64,000 bases of DNA from the NCBI GenBank assembly GCA_965221655.1, contig OZ244906.1:2666001-2730000 (forward strand). The letters are read 5' to 3'. This stretch comes from Bin107 sp965221655. GTDB lineage: Bacteria > UBA8248. Below, piece after piece: positions 50,611-59,716 of the stretch. The position numbers and the translations under genes are program-made. The notes beneath the pieces are model-generated. The model was not told the DNA's origin. It made no database searches and worked only from the letters and a program-made list of their open reading frames with translations. Each line of letters begins with the position of its first letter. Within the stretch, counting starts at the first letter, position 1.

Positions 50611-51400
50611 GCAAAGGCTCGACAAACTGCTCGTCGAACGCGCGCTCGCTCCCAGCAGGGAGCGCGCACGCAGCATGATTCTCGCCGGTCTCGTCAGTGT
50701 GGGGGGCGAACCCGCCACCAAGGCGGGCGTCGCCTACGCGACGGACGCACCCATCTCCCTCAAGGAAGACCCCTGCCCCTACGTGAGCCGGGGAGGCCTG
50801 AAGCTCGCGGGCGCACTCGACGCCTTTCGCGTCCGCCCCCAAGGCAGATACTGTCTGGACGTGGGCTCCTCCACGGGGGGTTTTACCGATGTTTTGCTCG
50901 CGCGCGGTGCGCACCGCGTGGCGGCGGTGGACGTGGGCCGCGGCCTCCTCGACTGGGGGCTGCGCAACGACGCGCGGGTAACCCTGCTCGAGGGCGTGAA
51001 CGCCAGGCACCTCACGCCCGAGGCGTTTCGCGCCGCGGCCGGGCCGGAGCGCCCGAGCCTGTGCGTCGTGGACGTTTCGTTCATCTCCGTGCGCAAGGTG
51101 CTGGGGCCGGTGCGCGCGCTGCTCGCCGGGGAGTGTGAGATGCTCGTGCTCGTCAAGCCCCAGTTCGAGGTGGGCAAGGCCAGAGTCGGCAAGGGCGGAA
51201 TCGTGCGCGATCCCGCACTGCACCGCGAGGTGCTGCGCGACGTTTGGGAGGAGGCGCTGGGTGCGGGGTTCTCCCCCCAGGGAGTCGCGGCGAGTGCGAT
51301 TCGCGGGGCGAAGGGAAACCGCGAGTTCTTTCTGTATCTGAGGCCGGGTGCGGATTCTCCGGACGCGGCAGGGGCGGTGGAGGCCGCACTCGCGCCCTAG
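50600..51400 (+). CDS. tlyA: TlyA family 2'-O-ribose rRNA methyltransferase
   Basis: 266 residues. N-terminal S4 RNA-binding domain (RLDKLLVERALAPSRERARSMILAGLVSVGG) and C-terminal FtsJ-like methyltransferase with SAM loop CLDVGSSTGGFTDVLLARGA near 95 and VVDVSFISVRKVL and LVKPQFEVGKA. In mycobacteria TlyA methylates 16S and 23S rRNA. Last gene of the folD-dxs cluster; it converges on comB with a 4-bp overlap of stops. Confidence 0.93.
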   Translation: MASRQRLDKLLVERALAPSRERARSMILAGLVSVGGEPATKAGVAYATDAPISLKEDPCPYVSRGGLKLAGALDAFRVRPQGRYCLDVGSSTGGFTDVLLARGAHRVAAVDVGRGLLDWGLRNDARVTLLEGVNARHLTPEAFRAAAGPERPSLCVVDVSFISVRKVLGPVRALLAGECEMLVLVKPQFEVGKARVGKGGIVRDPALHREVLRDVWEEALGAGFSPQGVAASAIRGAKGNREFFLYLRPGADSPDAAGAVEAALAP

Positions 51401-52200
51401 CTTGTCCGAATCGCTCCCCCCTCGAGTTTGGGCACGACGCGCGCAACGTCCCTGCGCGCGCAAAAGACCACGTCGTCGCGAAGCCCCAGCCCGCACAGGT
51501 GGCGGCCCCACCAGCAGTCGAGGAGCATTCCTTCGAGGTCTCCCCCCGCAACCTCCCCGACGCGGAGCGCCGCGCGGGCGGTGTCCGATAACTCAGGCTC
51601 CCGGCCCGCGCACACGATTTGCAGGAACATGCCTGCCGCCGCGGCGTCCTCTTCGCAATAAGCGCCCTCGCGCCCCGAGCAGGCGATGAGCAAGGTGCGC
51701 TCCGGGTTCTCCTCCAGTACGGAGGCCACCCGGGCCGCGGCGGCGCCCAGGTTCACGAAGGCGGCGGTGAAGACCTCCCCGCAGCCCTGCGCGGCGAAGA
51801 GCGTTTTGGTGCCGTTGCTGGTGGAGAACACCAGGGTCTTCGCGCCGATGCGCGTGCGCGTGTATTCGCGGGGCGAGTTTCCCCCGTCGAATCCGGGAAT
51901 GGGCTTGCCGTCTTGCTCTCCGCCGAGCAGCACGCTCCCGGCCCCGTGGCGGCGGCGCAATTCTTCGGCCAGCGTGCGGGCCGCCTCGGGCGAGGCGCAA
52001 GGGTGTATGGCGGCGCATCCGTTCTCGAGAACGGCGGCGATGCTCGTGGTGGCGCGCAATACGTCTATCACGACGCACACGACGCCTTTTGCCTCCACGC
52101 CGCGCGCGCGGTGCGCGTCCTCGATGCGCACGGGAATTTCGGGGTGCGAGAAGGCGACGTCGCACCAGATGCGCGTTGGGTTCGGCTCATCGCGAAGCAT
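51397..52200 (-). CDS. comB: 2-phosphosulfolactate phosphatase family (ComB-like)
   Basis: 267 residues of the ComB family: VVIDVLRATTSIAAVLENGCAAI near 42, LGGEQDGKPIPGFDGGNSPREYT near 92, LVFSTSNGTKTL near 123, LIACSGREGAYCEEDAAAAGMFL near 168. In methanogens ComB acts in coenzyme M synthesis. In bacteria lacking CoM it may serve sulfolactate metabolism or an unrelated phosphatase role; no other CoM or sulfolactate gene is visible here. Overlaps the tlyA stop. Confidence 0.85.
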   Translation of the reverse strand: MLRDEPNPTRIWCDVAFSHPEIPVRIEDAHRARGVEAKGVVCVVIDVLRATTSIAAVLENGCAAIHPCASPEAARTLAEELRRRHGAGSVLLGGEQDGKPIPGFDGGNSPREYTRTRIGAKTLVFSTSNGTKTLFAAQGCGEVFTAAFVNLGAAAARVASVLEENPERTLLIACSGREGAYCEEDAAAAGMFLQIVCAGREPELSDTARAALRVGEVAGGDLEGMLLDCWWGRHLCGLGLRDDVVFCARRDVARVVPKLEGGAIRTS

Positions 52201-52344
52201 CGTTTTCCCCGTTTGTGGAGTGCGTCGTGCCGGGTGGGGGAACGTGCGCGCGTGCCTCTCTCCGCGCGCTGTGGCCCATCATGCCGCTTTGCCGCCGCAC
52301 GCGGTGCGCCTGCCTGCTAGAGAGGGTTTCTGCGTTTACGGCGC

Positions 52345-52374
52345 GGGCCGACGCTACAAAGTCTGCGTCGGCCC
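52345..52374 (-). terminator. Terminator-like hairpin after the outer-membrane protein gene
   Basis: GGGCCGACGC (52345-52354) and GCGTCGGCCC (52365-52374) are perfect inverted arms, 10-11 bp, separated by a 10-nt loop that can form a small extra pairing. It lies 27 bp past the stop of the minus-strand gene. No clear T-tract, so termination strength is uncertain. Confidence 0.5.
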
Positions 52375-52400
52375 GGTAGGGGATGCGGACGAGAACGGGA

Positions 52401-53270
52401 TCAGAAATTGTGCCGAAAGCCGACTTCGAAAAGATGAATCTGCAGGTCGGTCTCGCTGTCCACCGAGGCGAACGTGTCCTTGCCCGCGAACTCCAGGCCG
52501 GGGGCGTACTGGAACTTGTAGCCGAACTGGAGTGTGGTGGTTTCGTTCACCTGCCAGCTCACGCCTGCGCCGAGCTGGTAGGCCAGGGCCGTATCGTCGC
52601 CCGTAGGCTTGGGAGCATAGCCCGCCGGCAGCGCGTCGCCGGCTCCCTGTTGCTGGGCGTTCGCAACGGCGCGGGCGATCGCCTGGGCGTCGTAGTCCAG
52701 GTCGCTTTGATCGACGTTGATGAAGCCGAGGCCGAAGCCCACGAAAGGGGTGTATCCCGAATCGGTGAGAAAGTCGTACCAAAGGTTCACCATGCCGCCG
52801 AACTGCTCTGCCGAGCCGGAAACATCATCCACCGGCGTTTTGCCGGCAACGGAAAACGGCGCCCCCTGGGTTGCCCCCACGGGCGTCGTGGTGCCTTGTA
52901 GGTCCCTGTACTCGATCTTGTCGACCTGGGCGCTGCCGTAGAACACCTCGCCTTCAAGCCGCAGGTTGGGCCGAAGGTGGTAGCCCACGACGACGCCGAG
53001 CCTGAAGCCGGTGTCGTAGCTGGTGTCGGCCTTGCCCGTGTAGACGGTGTTCGTTGCAGGGTTAGTCCCCACGGCGGGCGCATTCGAAGTCCCGGCGATG
53101 TCGGTTTCGGTGTCGTCGATGAACATCACCGGTACGTTCGCGCCGAAGTACCATGTGCGCTCGGCCGCATCCGCCCCGGAGGCGAAAAGCGCTGGCGCGA
53201 GAAACGCCAGGAGGGCGAATGTTGCGACTGCACGTGCACCTGCGCGCTGCGAGAACGAAGGCTGTTTCAT
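52401..53270 (-). CDS. Outer-membrane beta-barrel protein
   Basis: 289 residues. Signal peptide with basic start and hydrophobic core cut near ASGADAAERT (about residue 35). The mature part alternates short hydrophobic strands (RTWYFGANVPVMFIDD, GFRLGVVVGYHLRPNLRLEGEVFYGSA, FGGMVNLWYDFL, YTPFVGFGLGFINVDQSD, ALAYQLGAGVSWQVNETTTLQFGYKFQYA) and ends in HNF, the C-terminal aromatic of BAM-inserted barrels. Probably 8 strands, OmpA/OmpW-like. No peptidoglycan-binding domain. Good GGGAGAGG ribosome binding site. Ligand unknown. Confidence 0.85.
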   Translation of the reverse strand: MKQPSFSQRAGARAVATFALLAFLAPALFASGADAAERTWYFGANVPVMFIDDTETDIAGTSNAPAVGTNPATNTVYTGKADTSYDTGFRLGVVVGYHLRPNLRLEGEVFYGSAQVDKIEYRDLQGTTTPVGATQGAPFSVAGKTPVDDVSGSAEQFGGMVNLWYDFLTDSGYTPFVGFGLGFINVDQSDLDYDAQAIARAVANAQQQGAGDALPAGYAPKPTGDDTALAYQLGAGVSWQVNETTTLQFGYKFQYAPGLEFAGKDTFASVDSETDLQIHLFEVGFRHNF

Positions 53271-53419
53271 GGCGGCCTCTCCCAAAGGAAGTAGTTTTGC
53301 CTCATCGGTTCGTTGCACGGCTGAACAATTGGAATCTACCAAATGCGAGGCGGGTCGGCAAGGTTTTATCTCTCCCGCCCGTTTGTCCGCGCGCGGGTTT
53401 ACGTGGCTGGCGCCCCGGC

Positions 53420-54409
53420 TCACGCGGGCGATTCCCACACCACGTCCAGATAGAAGAAATCGCCCGCAAGAGCCGAGAGCAGCACCTCCGCGCGCCGTTG
53501 CGTGTCGCCCTCGCGTTTGGGCACGCGCACCCGCAGCAGGGTGTCGGGGTCGCGCATGTCGTCGATTGCGCGAAACCAGTCGTCTGCGGTGGTGCCGTCC
53601 CCGGCGTCGTAGGAGAGTGCGCGCATGGTGCGCGCGTTCACGGGCGTTCGCTCCAACCGGGTGAGCGCGCCTGTTTCGTCCATCTCCCCCAGGACGATGG
53701 AACGCTCCCCCAGGTTGTGCGCACTGAAGCGCAGCCCCTCGGGCGAGCCGCTGTAGCACGCCCCGCCGCCGTTCCAGCGCGCGACGTCCAGCGGCTTGTG
53801 GTAGTGGCCTATCGCCACGTAGCCGAAGGGCAGGCGGCTCAGCGCGTCGGCGCGGAAGGGGTGCTCGCGGAAGGCGGGGTGTTCCTCGGCCAGGGCGGCT
53901 TCGGAGCCGTGCAGGAGCAGTATGGCCCGTTCGCGCAGGCGCAGCTCTTGTGCGCGCAGGTCGCGCAGGGGCGGGCGGAGGGCATCCTCCGCATCCCAGG
54001 GGATGCCCGCGACGCTCAAGCCCAGCTCGGGCACGTCGGCGCGGCCCGCTTCGGCGGCGGGGTCGGCATCGAACAGGTGCAGGTGCCCGGCGATTTCGGG
54101 GCGGCGCCACACGGAGTCCGGCCCCGCGGGGTCGTGGTTGCCGGGAATGGCGAAACACCGCACCCCCTTCCTGGCGAGATACGCCAGGTTCTTCGATACG
54201 ATTTCCACGTCGCGCGCCCCCGGCTGTGGGTTGTCGAAGAGGTCTCCCGAAATGAGGAGCACCTGCGCGCCCCACCCCAGCGTTTCACGGACGCAGCGAA
54301 AAAACGCCATGCGCAGGTCGGCCCGGCGCGCCGCCGCTTTGCGCGGGGGGAGGTAGTCAAAATCGTATCCGAGGTGAAAGTCGCCGCAGTGGGCGAATCG
54401 AAGGCGCAT
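53420..54409 (-). CDS. Metallophosphoesterase, SbcD/Mre11-like DNA repair nuclease
   Basis: 329 residues. Calcineurin-like dimetal motifs in order: HCGDFHLGYD near 8, LLISGDLFDNP near 52, FAIPGNHDPAG near 88, LLLHGSEAA near 170 and AIGHYHKPL near 200. This fits the SbcD/YhaO exonuclease group. The usual partner ATPase SbcC is not adjacent; the divergent neighbour is an unknown helical protein. ATG 54409 has GGGAGA upstream; the longer frame upstream is not supported. Cytoplasmic. Confidence 0.87.
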   Translation of the reverse strand: MRLRFAHCGDFHLGYDFDYLPPRKAAARRADLRMAFFRCVRETLGWGAQVLLISGDLFDNPQPGARDVEIVSKNLAYLARKGVRCFAIPGNHDPAGPDSVWRRPEIAGHLHLFDADPAAEAGRADVPELGLSVAGIPWDAEDALRPPLRDLRAQELRLRERAILLLHGSEAALAEEHPAFREHPFRADALSRLPFGYVAIGHYHKPLDVARWNGGGACYSGSPEGLRFSAHNLGERSIVLGEMDETGALTRLERTPVNARTMRALSYDAGDGTTADDWFRAIDDMRDPDTLLRVRVPKREGDTQRRAEVLLSALAGDFFYLDVVWESPA

Positions 54410-54458
54410 ATGGTCTCCCGGGAACCGAGGGGCGCGGCGGGCGAGCGGGGCGTTCGTC

Positions 54459-54488
54459 TTGACAGCGCAGGCCGCACCCCCCGATGAT
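54459..54488 (+). promoter_or_regulatory. Possible promoter of the 559-residue protein gene
   Basis: TTGACA (54459-54464), 18-bp spacer, GATGAT (54483-54488), in the divergent spacer before the TTG start at 54524. The -10 element is weak. Confidence 0.35.
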
Positions 54489-54523
54489 GCAACCCTTGGC
54501 TCGTATATCGCAGGAGAGAGGTT

Positions 54524-56203
54524 TTGGCAAAGAAATCGAGGACGAAAGTCCCGAAAAAGGCTTTTTCGAAAGAAGACCTGGCGCGCGCCGCGGGCGTGGC
54601 GGCGGGTCTTGAGGCGTCGTTCACCGTGCCCGCACCGCCGGGGGCCATGGCGCCCGCGCCTTTGCTGGACGAGATCAGGGAGATGGGGGAGGTTGGCGTC
54701 GCGGGGCTTTTGCAGCACCTCTCCTCCACCGCCCCCGCGGGCCGCGTACCCACCCTTTTGGCCATACGGGAGCTGGGCGATGCGTCGGTGGTCGAAAGGC
54801 TCGCCTCCCTCGTGCGGGCGATGCGCTGGTCGATACCGGGGCTCGAAGCGCTTCTCGACGCCCTGGCCGCACTGGATGCGAACGCACCGCTGCCGGAGGG
54901 TCTCAGTGCGGAGAACCTCGCCCGCGCCCGCGAGGTCGCGCAGCGCCTGGGCGCGGACGCACTGGGTGCAGATGCCGCGCGCGCCCTCGTCTCCTCACTC
55001 GGGGGTTTGCCCCCATTCTTGCAGGAGGTCGCCCTGCGCGACGGCCTGGAGGCGGCGCCCGGCGCGCGCGTCCTCGATATTGCCGGGGCAATGGCGGCGG
55101 AAGGCGCGCCTCCGCCCGCGCACTTCGTCGAGGCGCTCGCGCAGCTGGGCACGCAGGAAGCTGCCCGCGCCCTGCAGGACCTCGCCGCCTCCACGCGCGA
55201 TAAAGAGGCGCTCTCGCGCATCCGCAAGGCGGCGTTTCGCCTCAGGAGCCGGGGGGTGGAGGTCGAAAGCGCGCCCGAGGAGGGGGCGGCCCCCGCGCAC
55301 CGAAGCGCCTATCCCGATTACGCCCACGCGGTGGTGAGCGCGGTGGACGGGCGCGGGCAGATGCTCTTGTGGCTCGCGCGCTCGCGGGTGCCGCGCGGGA
55401 GGTACCTCGTGCAGGCGCGCTTGCAGCGGGGCAGGGGAATCGTCGAGTTCACCGACGCGGAAATCGGCGCAAAAGAACTGCGCGGCGTCTTCGAGCGCAT
55501 CGGCGAAATTCCCACCCTCGCCACCCAGGAGGCGCCCGCCGCCTACGCCGTCTGGCTGCTCGCGCGCGCCCAGCGCGAGAACGAGGCGGGAGACGCCGCG
55601 CTGCCGCGCGGCTTCACGCACGCGAAACTCATGCTCGACCCGCTGGCGGACGCGGAGGCGTATCCGCCGGGGGGCGCCCACCCCCTGCGCGCCGTGGCGC
55701 AGCCGCTTGCGGCGGACGCCGAGCGGGTGGAGGCGCGCACGCTGTTCGCCCACAAGCCCTTCTGGACGTGGATGATGGACGAGGAGCGCGTGGCGCCGTA
55801 TTTTCAGGAATTCGTCGAATCGCTCGAGAGCCGCGTGGCGATGGACGAGCAGCAGCAACAAGAGCGCCTGCGCGGAATAGTCGAAAAAGGGGCGCGCGAG
55901 ATTTTTGCGGACGCCGCCCTGCGCGCGCGCGTGGCGGGCCAGCTCGAGGACAACGGCTACGTCTTTCACCTTGCGGGAGACGAGGGCATGGCGCGCGAGT
56001 GCGTCACGCTGGCGGACGAGGTGGGCGCCGAGGCGGAAGAGCCCGCCCCGCTCCTCGTCGAGATGGTGCAGTATTCCATCAACGTCATGCTCGAGCGCAT
56101 CGTCCGCCAGGCGCGCGAGGCGCAAGGCGAGGCGCCGGCGCCCGAGGAGACTGAGGAGGGAGACGCCCCGGCCGGGGAGGAACCCCTCATCATCACGCCT
56201 TAG
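54524..56203 (+). CDS. Large alpha-helical repeat-like protein, unknown
   Basis: 559 residues, Ala/Leu/Glu-rich and almost wholly helical, with no recognised domain. Residues 45-150 (LLDEIREMGEVGVAGLLQHL..RVPTLLAIRELGDASVVERLASLVRAM..IPGLEALLDALAAL) look like HEAT-type repeats, and similar units recur to about 240. A beta-containing middle (AVVSAVDGRGQMLLWLARSRV, residues 265-310) follows, then a helical C-terminus with an acidic Pro/Glu tail. A basic N-terminus (MAKKSRTKVPKKAFSK) might bind nucleic acid. TTG start right after AGGAGAGAGG. Divergent from the SbcD-like gene; VOC gene follows by 10 bp. Function not assigned. Confidence 0.7.
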   Translation: MAKKSRTKVPKKAFSKEDLARAAGVAAGLEASFTVPAPPGAMAPAPLLDEIREMGEVGVAGLLQHLSSTAPAGRVPTLLAIRELGDASVVERLASLVRAMRWSIPGLEALLDALAALDANAPLPEGLSAENLARAREVAQRLGADALGADAARALVSSLGGLPPFLQEVALRDGLEAAPGARVLDIAGAMAAEGAPPPAHFVEALAQLGTQEAARALQDLAASTRDKEALSRIRKAAFRLRSRGVEVESAPEEGAAPAHRSAYPDYAHAVVSAVDGRGQMLLWLARSRVPRGRYLVQARLQRGRGIVEFTDAEIGAKELRGVFERIGEIPTLATQEAPAAYAVWLLARAQRENEAGDAALPRGFTHAKLMLDPLADAEAYPPGGAHPLRAVAQPLAADAERVEARTLFAHKPFWTWMMDEERVAPYFQEFVESLESRVAMDEQQQQERLRGIVEKGAREIFADAALRARVAGQLEDNGYVFHLAGDEGMARECVTLADEVGAEAEEPAPLLVEMVQYSINVMLERIVRQAREAQGEAPAPEETEEGDAPAGEEPLIITP

Positions 56204-56213
56204 GGGAATCGCC

Positions 56214-56612
56214 ATGGAATTCGGCTTCGACCACGTCCACTACGTCTGCGCGAACGTGCGCGCGTTCGCGGAGTATTTCGAGCGCGTCTTCGGTGCGGAG
56301 ATCACGCGCTACGACCCCGACTTCAAGGGTTCGCCCAACGCGGCGGTCAGGCTCGGCGGCCTCACCGTCTTCGTGCGGGGCTTGCGCCCCGGCGAGACGC
56401 CCGACGCCGTCGCGCCCGACCTGGTGGAGGGTCTTGATCACTTCGGCCTCTCCGTGCCCGACGTGCGTGCGGCGGTCGAGTGGCTGCGCGGCAGGGGGGC
56501 GGAGATCATGATGGAGCCTGCCGACCTCGGCATCGGCGGGCGGACGATAGCCTACGTGCGGGGGCCGGGCAACGTGCGCATCGAGTTGTGCGAGAGCGCC
56601 CCCGCCGACTAG
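56214..56612 (+). CDS. VOC (glyoxalase/dioxygenase superfamily) protein
   Basis: 132 residues with two beta-alpha-beta-beta-beta units: FDHVHYVCANVRAFAEYFERVFGAEITRY and LDHFGLSVPDVRAAVEWLRGRGAEI, ending IAYVRGPGNVRIELCES. The metal-ligand positions His and Glu are present (DHVHY, IELCE). The family covers glyoxalase I, methylmalonyl-CoA epimerase and others. Given the acyl-CoA dehydrogenase 88 bp downstream an epimerase is conceivable, but nothing proves it. Confidence 0.87.
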   Translation: MEFGFDHVHYVCANVRAFAEYFERVFGAEITRYDPDFKGSPNAAVRLGGLTVFVRGLRPGETPDAVAPDLVEGLDHFGLSVPDVRAAVEWLRGRGAEIMMEPADLGIGGRTIAYVRGPGNVRIELCESAPAD

Positions 56613-56700
56613 AATCGGCGCATACGCCACCAACGAGACGCGAGGCCGTGCGCGCTCCCGCGCGAGCCGCCGAAGCCCTTTTACCGGGAGGATGTAACCG

Positions 56701-57948
56701 ATGGTCGATTTCCAGCTCACGTCCCGACAAACCGAATTGAGAGAGGTCGCCAGGCGATTCGCCACCGAGGTGATGATTCCCGCCGCCGAGGTTGCGGACC
56801 GCATCGAGGCGCCCGAGGAATCCTTCAACTGGGAGGTCATCCGCGAGGGCTCGCGGCGCGGCTTGCGTACGCTCACCGTGCCGAAGGAGTTCGGGGGCGA
56901 GGGGGCGGACGTGCTCACGTGCGCCATCGTGGGCGAGGCGCTGGCGTACGGAGACTTGGGGCTCGCCGTCGCTTTTGATCAGACGTGGAAGATCATGACC
57001 TCCATCGCGAACATGGCGAACGCCGAGCAGCAGGCGCGCTGGCTGCCCCGCATCATGGAGGATGAGGAGTGCATCCTCGCCACGGCCTGGACGGAACCCA
57101 TGGCGGGCAGCGACAACGTGTGGCCCAACCCCCATCCCGGTGCGGGGATGCAGACCTACGCCGAGAAGAAGGGCGACCGCTGGGTGCTCAACGGCACGAA
57201 GCGCTACATCTCGAACGGCGGGCTGGCGCGGGTTTACCAAATCGCCGCGCGCACGGACATGAAGGGCGCCATGGCGGACAGCCTGACGGCCTTTCTCGTG
57301 CCCTCTGACGCCAAGGGCTTCTCGGTTACCGAAGTCTGGGACAAGCTCGGCCAGCGGTGCGTGCAAAACGGCACGCTCGAGTTCCACGACGTGGAAGTGC
57401 CCGCAGAAGACCAGCTGGGCGAGGTGGGCCAGGCACTTCCCGCTCTCGCCAACCTGTTCATCCGCCACGGGAGCAACATCCAGGCGGGGGCGACGGTGCT
57501 GGGCGTGGGGCAACGCGCCTACGATCTCTCCTTGCAGTACGCACACGCCAGAATCCAGGGCAGCGTGCCCCTGTTCGACCACCAGCTCCAGCAGATACGC
57601 CTCGCGCGCATGGCGATGAAGATAGAGGCGTCGCGCTCGTATCTGTGGCGCACGGCGTGGTCGACCCAGCTCGAGGAGATGGACCGCAAGAACGCGATGC
57701 TGAGCAAGGTCTTCGCCTCGGAGTCCGCGGTGCAGGTCTGCCAGGAGGCGATGGAGCTGTGGGGGGCGGCGGGCTACATGCGCAAGAACCCCATCGAGAA
57801 ACTCATGCGCGACGCTCTGAGCTTCCTGCATTCCGACGGCACGAACGACGTGCTGACGCTCAAGGCGGCGGGATTCCTGGAGGATCCGCCCCAGGTAGAC
57901 GACCTCGTCTACTCGCCCCGCGTGGCCGAGGCCGCGGCGGGCAGGTAG
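56701..57948 (+). CDS. Acyl-CoA dehydrogenase family protein
   Basis: 415-residue FAD enzyme. VPKEFGGEGADVLTCAIVGEALAYGDLG near 60, ILATAWTEPMAGSDN near 122, GDRWVLNGTKRYISNGG near 158, WDKLGQRCVQNGTLEFHDVEVP near 215, and a C-terminal AMELWGAAGYMRKNPIEKLMRDALSFLHSDGTNDVL that replaces the usual EGT with DGTND. This resembles the less studied branches used on aromatic or branched substrates. Convergent with the EamA transporter gene. Confidence 0.88.
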   Translation: MVDFQLTSRQTELREVARRFATEVMIPAAEVADRIEAPEESFNWEVIREGSRRGLRTLTVPKEFGGEGADVLTCAIVGEALAYGDLGLAVAFDQTWKIMTSIANMANAEQQARWLPRIMEDEECILATAWTEPMAGSDNVWPNPHPGAGMQTYAEKKGDRWVLNGTKRYISNGGLARVYQIAARTDMKGAMADSLTAFLVPSDAKGFSVTEVWDKLGQRCVQNGTLEFHDVEVPAEDQLGEVGQALPALANLFIRHGSNIQAGATVLGVGQRAYDLSLQYAHARIQGSVPLFDHQLQQIRLARMAMKIEASRSYLWRTAWSTQLEEMDRKNAMLSKVFASESAVQVCQEAMELWGAAGYMRKNPIEKLMRDALSFLHSDGTNDVLTLKAAGFLEDPPQVDDLVYSPRVAEAAAGR

Positions 57949-57976
57949 GCGCGGGCGCGGATCGCACCCTGCGGCT

Positions 57977-58873
57977 TCAGCTCCTGAAGGCGGTGATCAG
58001 CACGCCGCCTGCGACGACGCACACCGTCGCCGCCACGGTCTTGCGGTTGATCGTCTCGAGCTTGCCCAGAAAAAGGTAGCTCAGAATCAGCACCCAAATC
58101 GGCGCGATGCGGCTCAGGGGCAGCGCGGTGGACACGCTCGCCGTCGTAAAGGCCGTCCAGAGCATGAAGGAGCTGCATACGCCGATGAGCCCTGCTCCGC
58201 CGACCCACAGCAGGCCTCTCGCGTCGCCGTGCATGTCGCGCCGGCCGGGCAGGACGGGCCGGGCGAGAAGGAGCAGGCAGTTCGCCGTGGCGAAGGAGAC
58301 GAACATGCCGACGGCGGGCGTTTTCTGGTGGGCGTAGGCGAGCTTGGCGAACAGGGGTGCGGCGGCGTAGGCGAGCGAGGCGATGAGCGGGAATACGAGT
58401 GCGCCCTGAAACCAGGTTCTGAACGATTCGGACTTGTCGTCCTGAATGCCGAGAATCGACACACCCACCACGATGCCCAGCGTGCCGAGAACGACCATCG
58501 GGGTCGGCGTCTCGCCCAGGAACAAAACGGCGAGAAAAGTGCCCCAAATCGGGGCGGCGGAGGATATGGGCACCGTGCGGCTGAGACCTATGCGCGAGAC
58601 TCCCACCAGGTAGCAGTACCTCCCGATGGTCGGCCCCGTGACGCCCACGGCGGCGTACCACAAGAGAGCCTGGGGCCGGGAGGCGAGGAGCGTGCCGTTG
58701 AGCAGGGAGATGAGGAGGCCGCCCAGGCTCACGATGCCGTTGATGATGAGCGCGGTCGCCAGCGGGGAGACGCTCCGCATACCCTGCCGGAGAAGGGTTT
58801 GCCCCACCGAGAACGTGATGGAAGAGGCGATGGCCAGCAGTTCGCCGGGGCCGATCCACTCTATCCAACTCAT
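57977..58873 (-). CDS. DMT-superfamily (EamA) transporter
   Basis: 298 residues, ten predicted helices as two EamA repeats: ELLAIASSITFSVGQTLLRQGMRS..ISSAAPIWGTFLAVLFLGETPTPMVVLGTLGIVVGVSIL and ALVFPLIASLAYAAAPLFAKLAY..PLSRIAPIWVLILSYLFLGKLETINRKTVAATVCVVAGGVL. Inner-membrane exporter or importer of small metabolites; substrate unknown. The ATG (58873) overlaps the stop of the nth-like gene upstream (ATGA). Confidence 0.9.
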   Translation of the reverse strand: MSWIEWIGPGELLAIASSITFSVGQTLLRQGMRSVSPLATALIINGIVSLGGLLISLLNGTLLASRPQALLWYAAVGVTGPTIGRYCYLVGVSRIGLSRTVPISSAAPIWGTFLAVLFLGETPTPMVVLGTLGIVVGVSILGIQDDKSESFRTWFQGALVFPLIASLAYAAAPLFAKLAYAHQKTPAVGMFVSFATANCLLLLARPVLPGRRDMHGDARGLLWVGGAGLIGVCSSFMLWTAFTTASVSTALPLSRIAPIWVLILSYLFLGKLETINRKTVAATVCVVAGGVLITAFRS

Positions 58874-59604
58874 GGGGCGGCCCGGCTCTTGCGGGCGGGG
58901 GCGGCCCTGCCCGAAGCGATGCGCCCGCTTCGGTAGAAGAGGCACATGCGCCGCATCTCGCATTCCCCGCACTTGGGGTTGCGGGCGGTGCAGACGTTCC
59001 TGCCGAAGGCGAGCATGTTCATGTGGAGTTCGTGCGCGCGGCCCGGGGGGATGAGCGGAGCGAGTTCGGCGTGGGACTTCTCGGGCGTGGCCTTCTCGCC
59101 CAGCACGCCCAGGCGAATCATGATCCGGTGGATGTGGACGTCGATGGGAAACAGGTCGCGGTTCGAGGCCAGCATCAGGGTGACGTAGGCGGTCTTGACG
59201 CCTATGCCCTTGTGCCGGGTGAGGTAGTCCACGGCAAAGTCGTCGGGTTCGTCGTGCAGGAACTCGAGCGAGAGCGTTTTTCTGTCCGTGCGCAGCCACC
59301 GCAGGAAATCCCGTATCCTGCCCGCCTTCTGGTTGCCGAGGCCCGCCGAGCGAATCGCCCGCGCGAGCCGCGCCTGCGAGGCGTCGGCCACGGCGTCCCA
59401 ATCGGCAAAGGTCTTTTTGAGCGAGTTGAATGCGAGGTCGCGGTTGTGGTCGGTCGTGCTTTGGGAGAGCAGGGTTTCGACCAGTGCGTCGAGTAAATTG
59501 CCCCTTTTCAGCCGCTTGGGCTTTCCGAAGCGGGCGAGCAACCTGTCGGTGAGCGTGCGGATTTTTCGCTTGCGGGCGGCATGCGGAGCGGGTGTGTTCG
59601 GCAT
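58870..59604 (-). CDS. Endonuclease III-like DNA glycosylase/AP lyase
   Basis: 244 residues of the HhH-GPD family. Helix-hairpin-helix with catalytic Lys137 (LTRHKGIGVKTAYVTLML) and Asp155 (FPIDVHIHR). C-x6-C-x2-C-x5-C (CTARNPKCGECEMRRMC) binds the [4Fe-4S] cluster. Removes oxidised pyrimidines. A basic N-terminal tail (HAARKRKIRTL) and a basic Ala/Arg tail follow the core. GGGAGCG precedes the ATG. It may be Nth proper or a paralogue. Confidence 0.9.
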   Translation of the reverse strand: MPNTPAPHAARKRKIRTLTDRLLARFGKPKRLKRGNLLDALVETLLSQSTTDHNRDLAFNSLKKTFADWDAVADASQARLARAIRSAGLGNQKAGRIRDFLRWLRTDRKTLSLEFLHDEPDDFAVDYLTRHKGIGVKTAYVTLMLASNRDLFPIDVHIHRIMIRLGVLGEKATPEKSHAELAPLIPPGRAHELHMNMLAFGRNVCTARNPKCGECEMRRMCLFYRSGRIASGRAAPARKSRAAP

Positions 59605-59716
59605 TGCGCTCCCTGTCGTTCGGGGTCGAACGAGAGAATTCCCGCGCGAGGTGCGCGGCGCGGCGATGCAGTGTGCGAATGATACATGATTCGCCGGCCC
59701 CGCGAAAACCCGCGCC

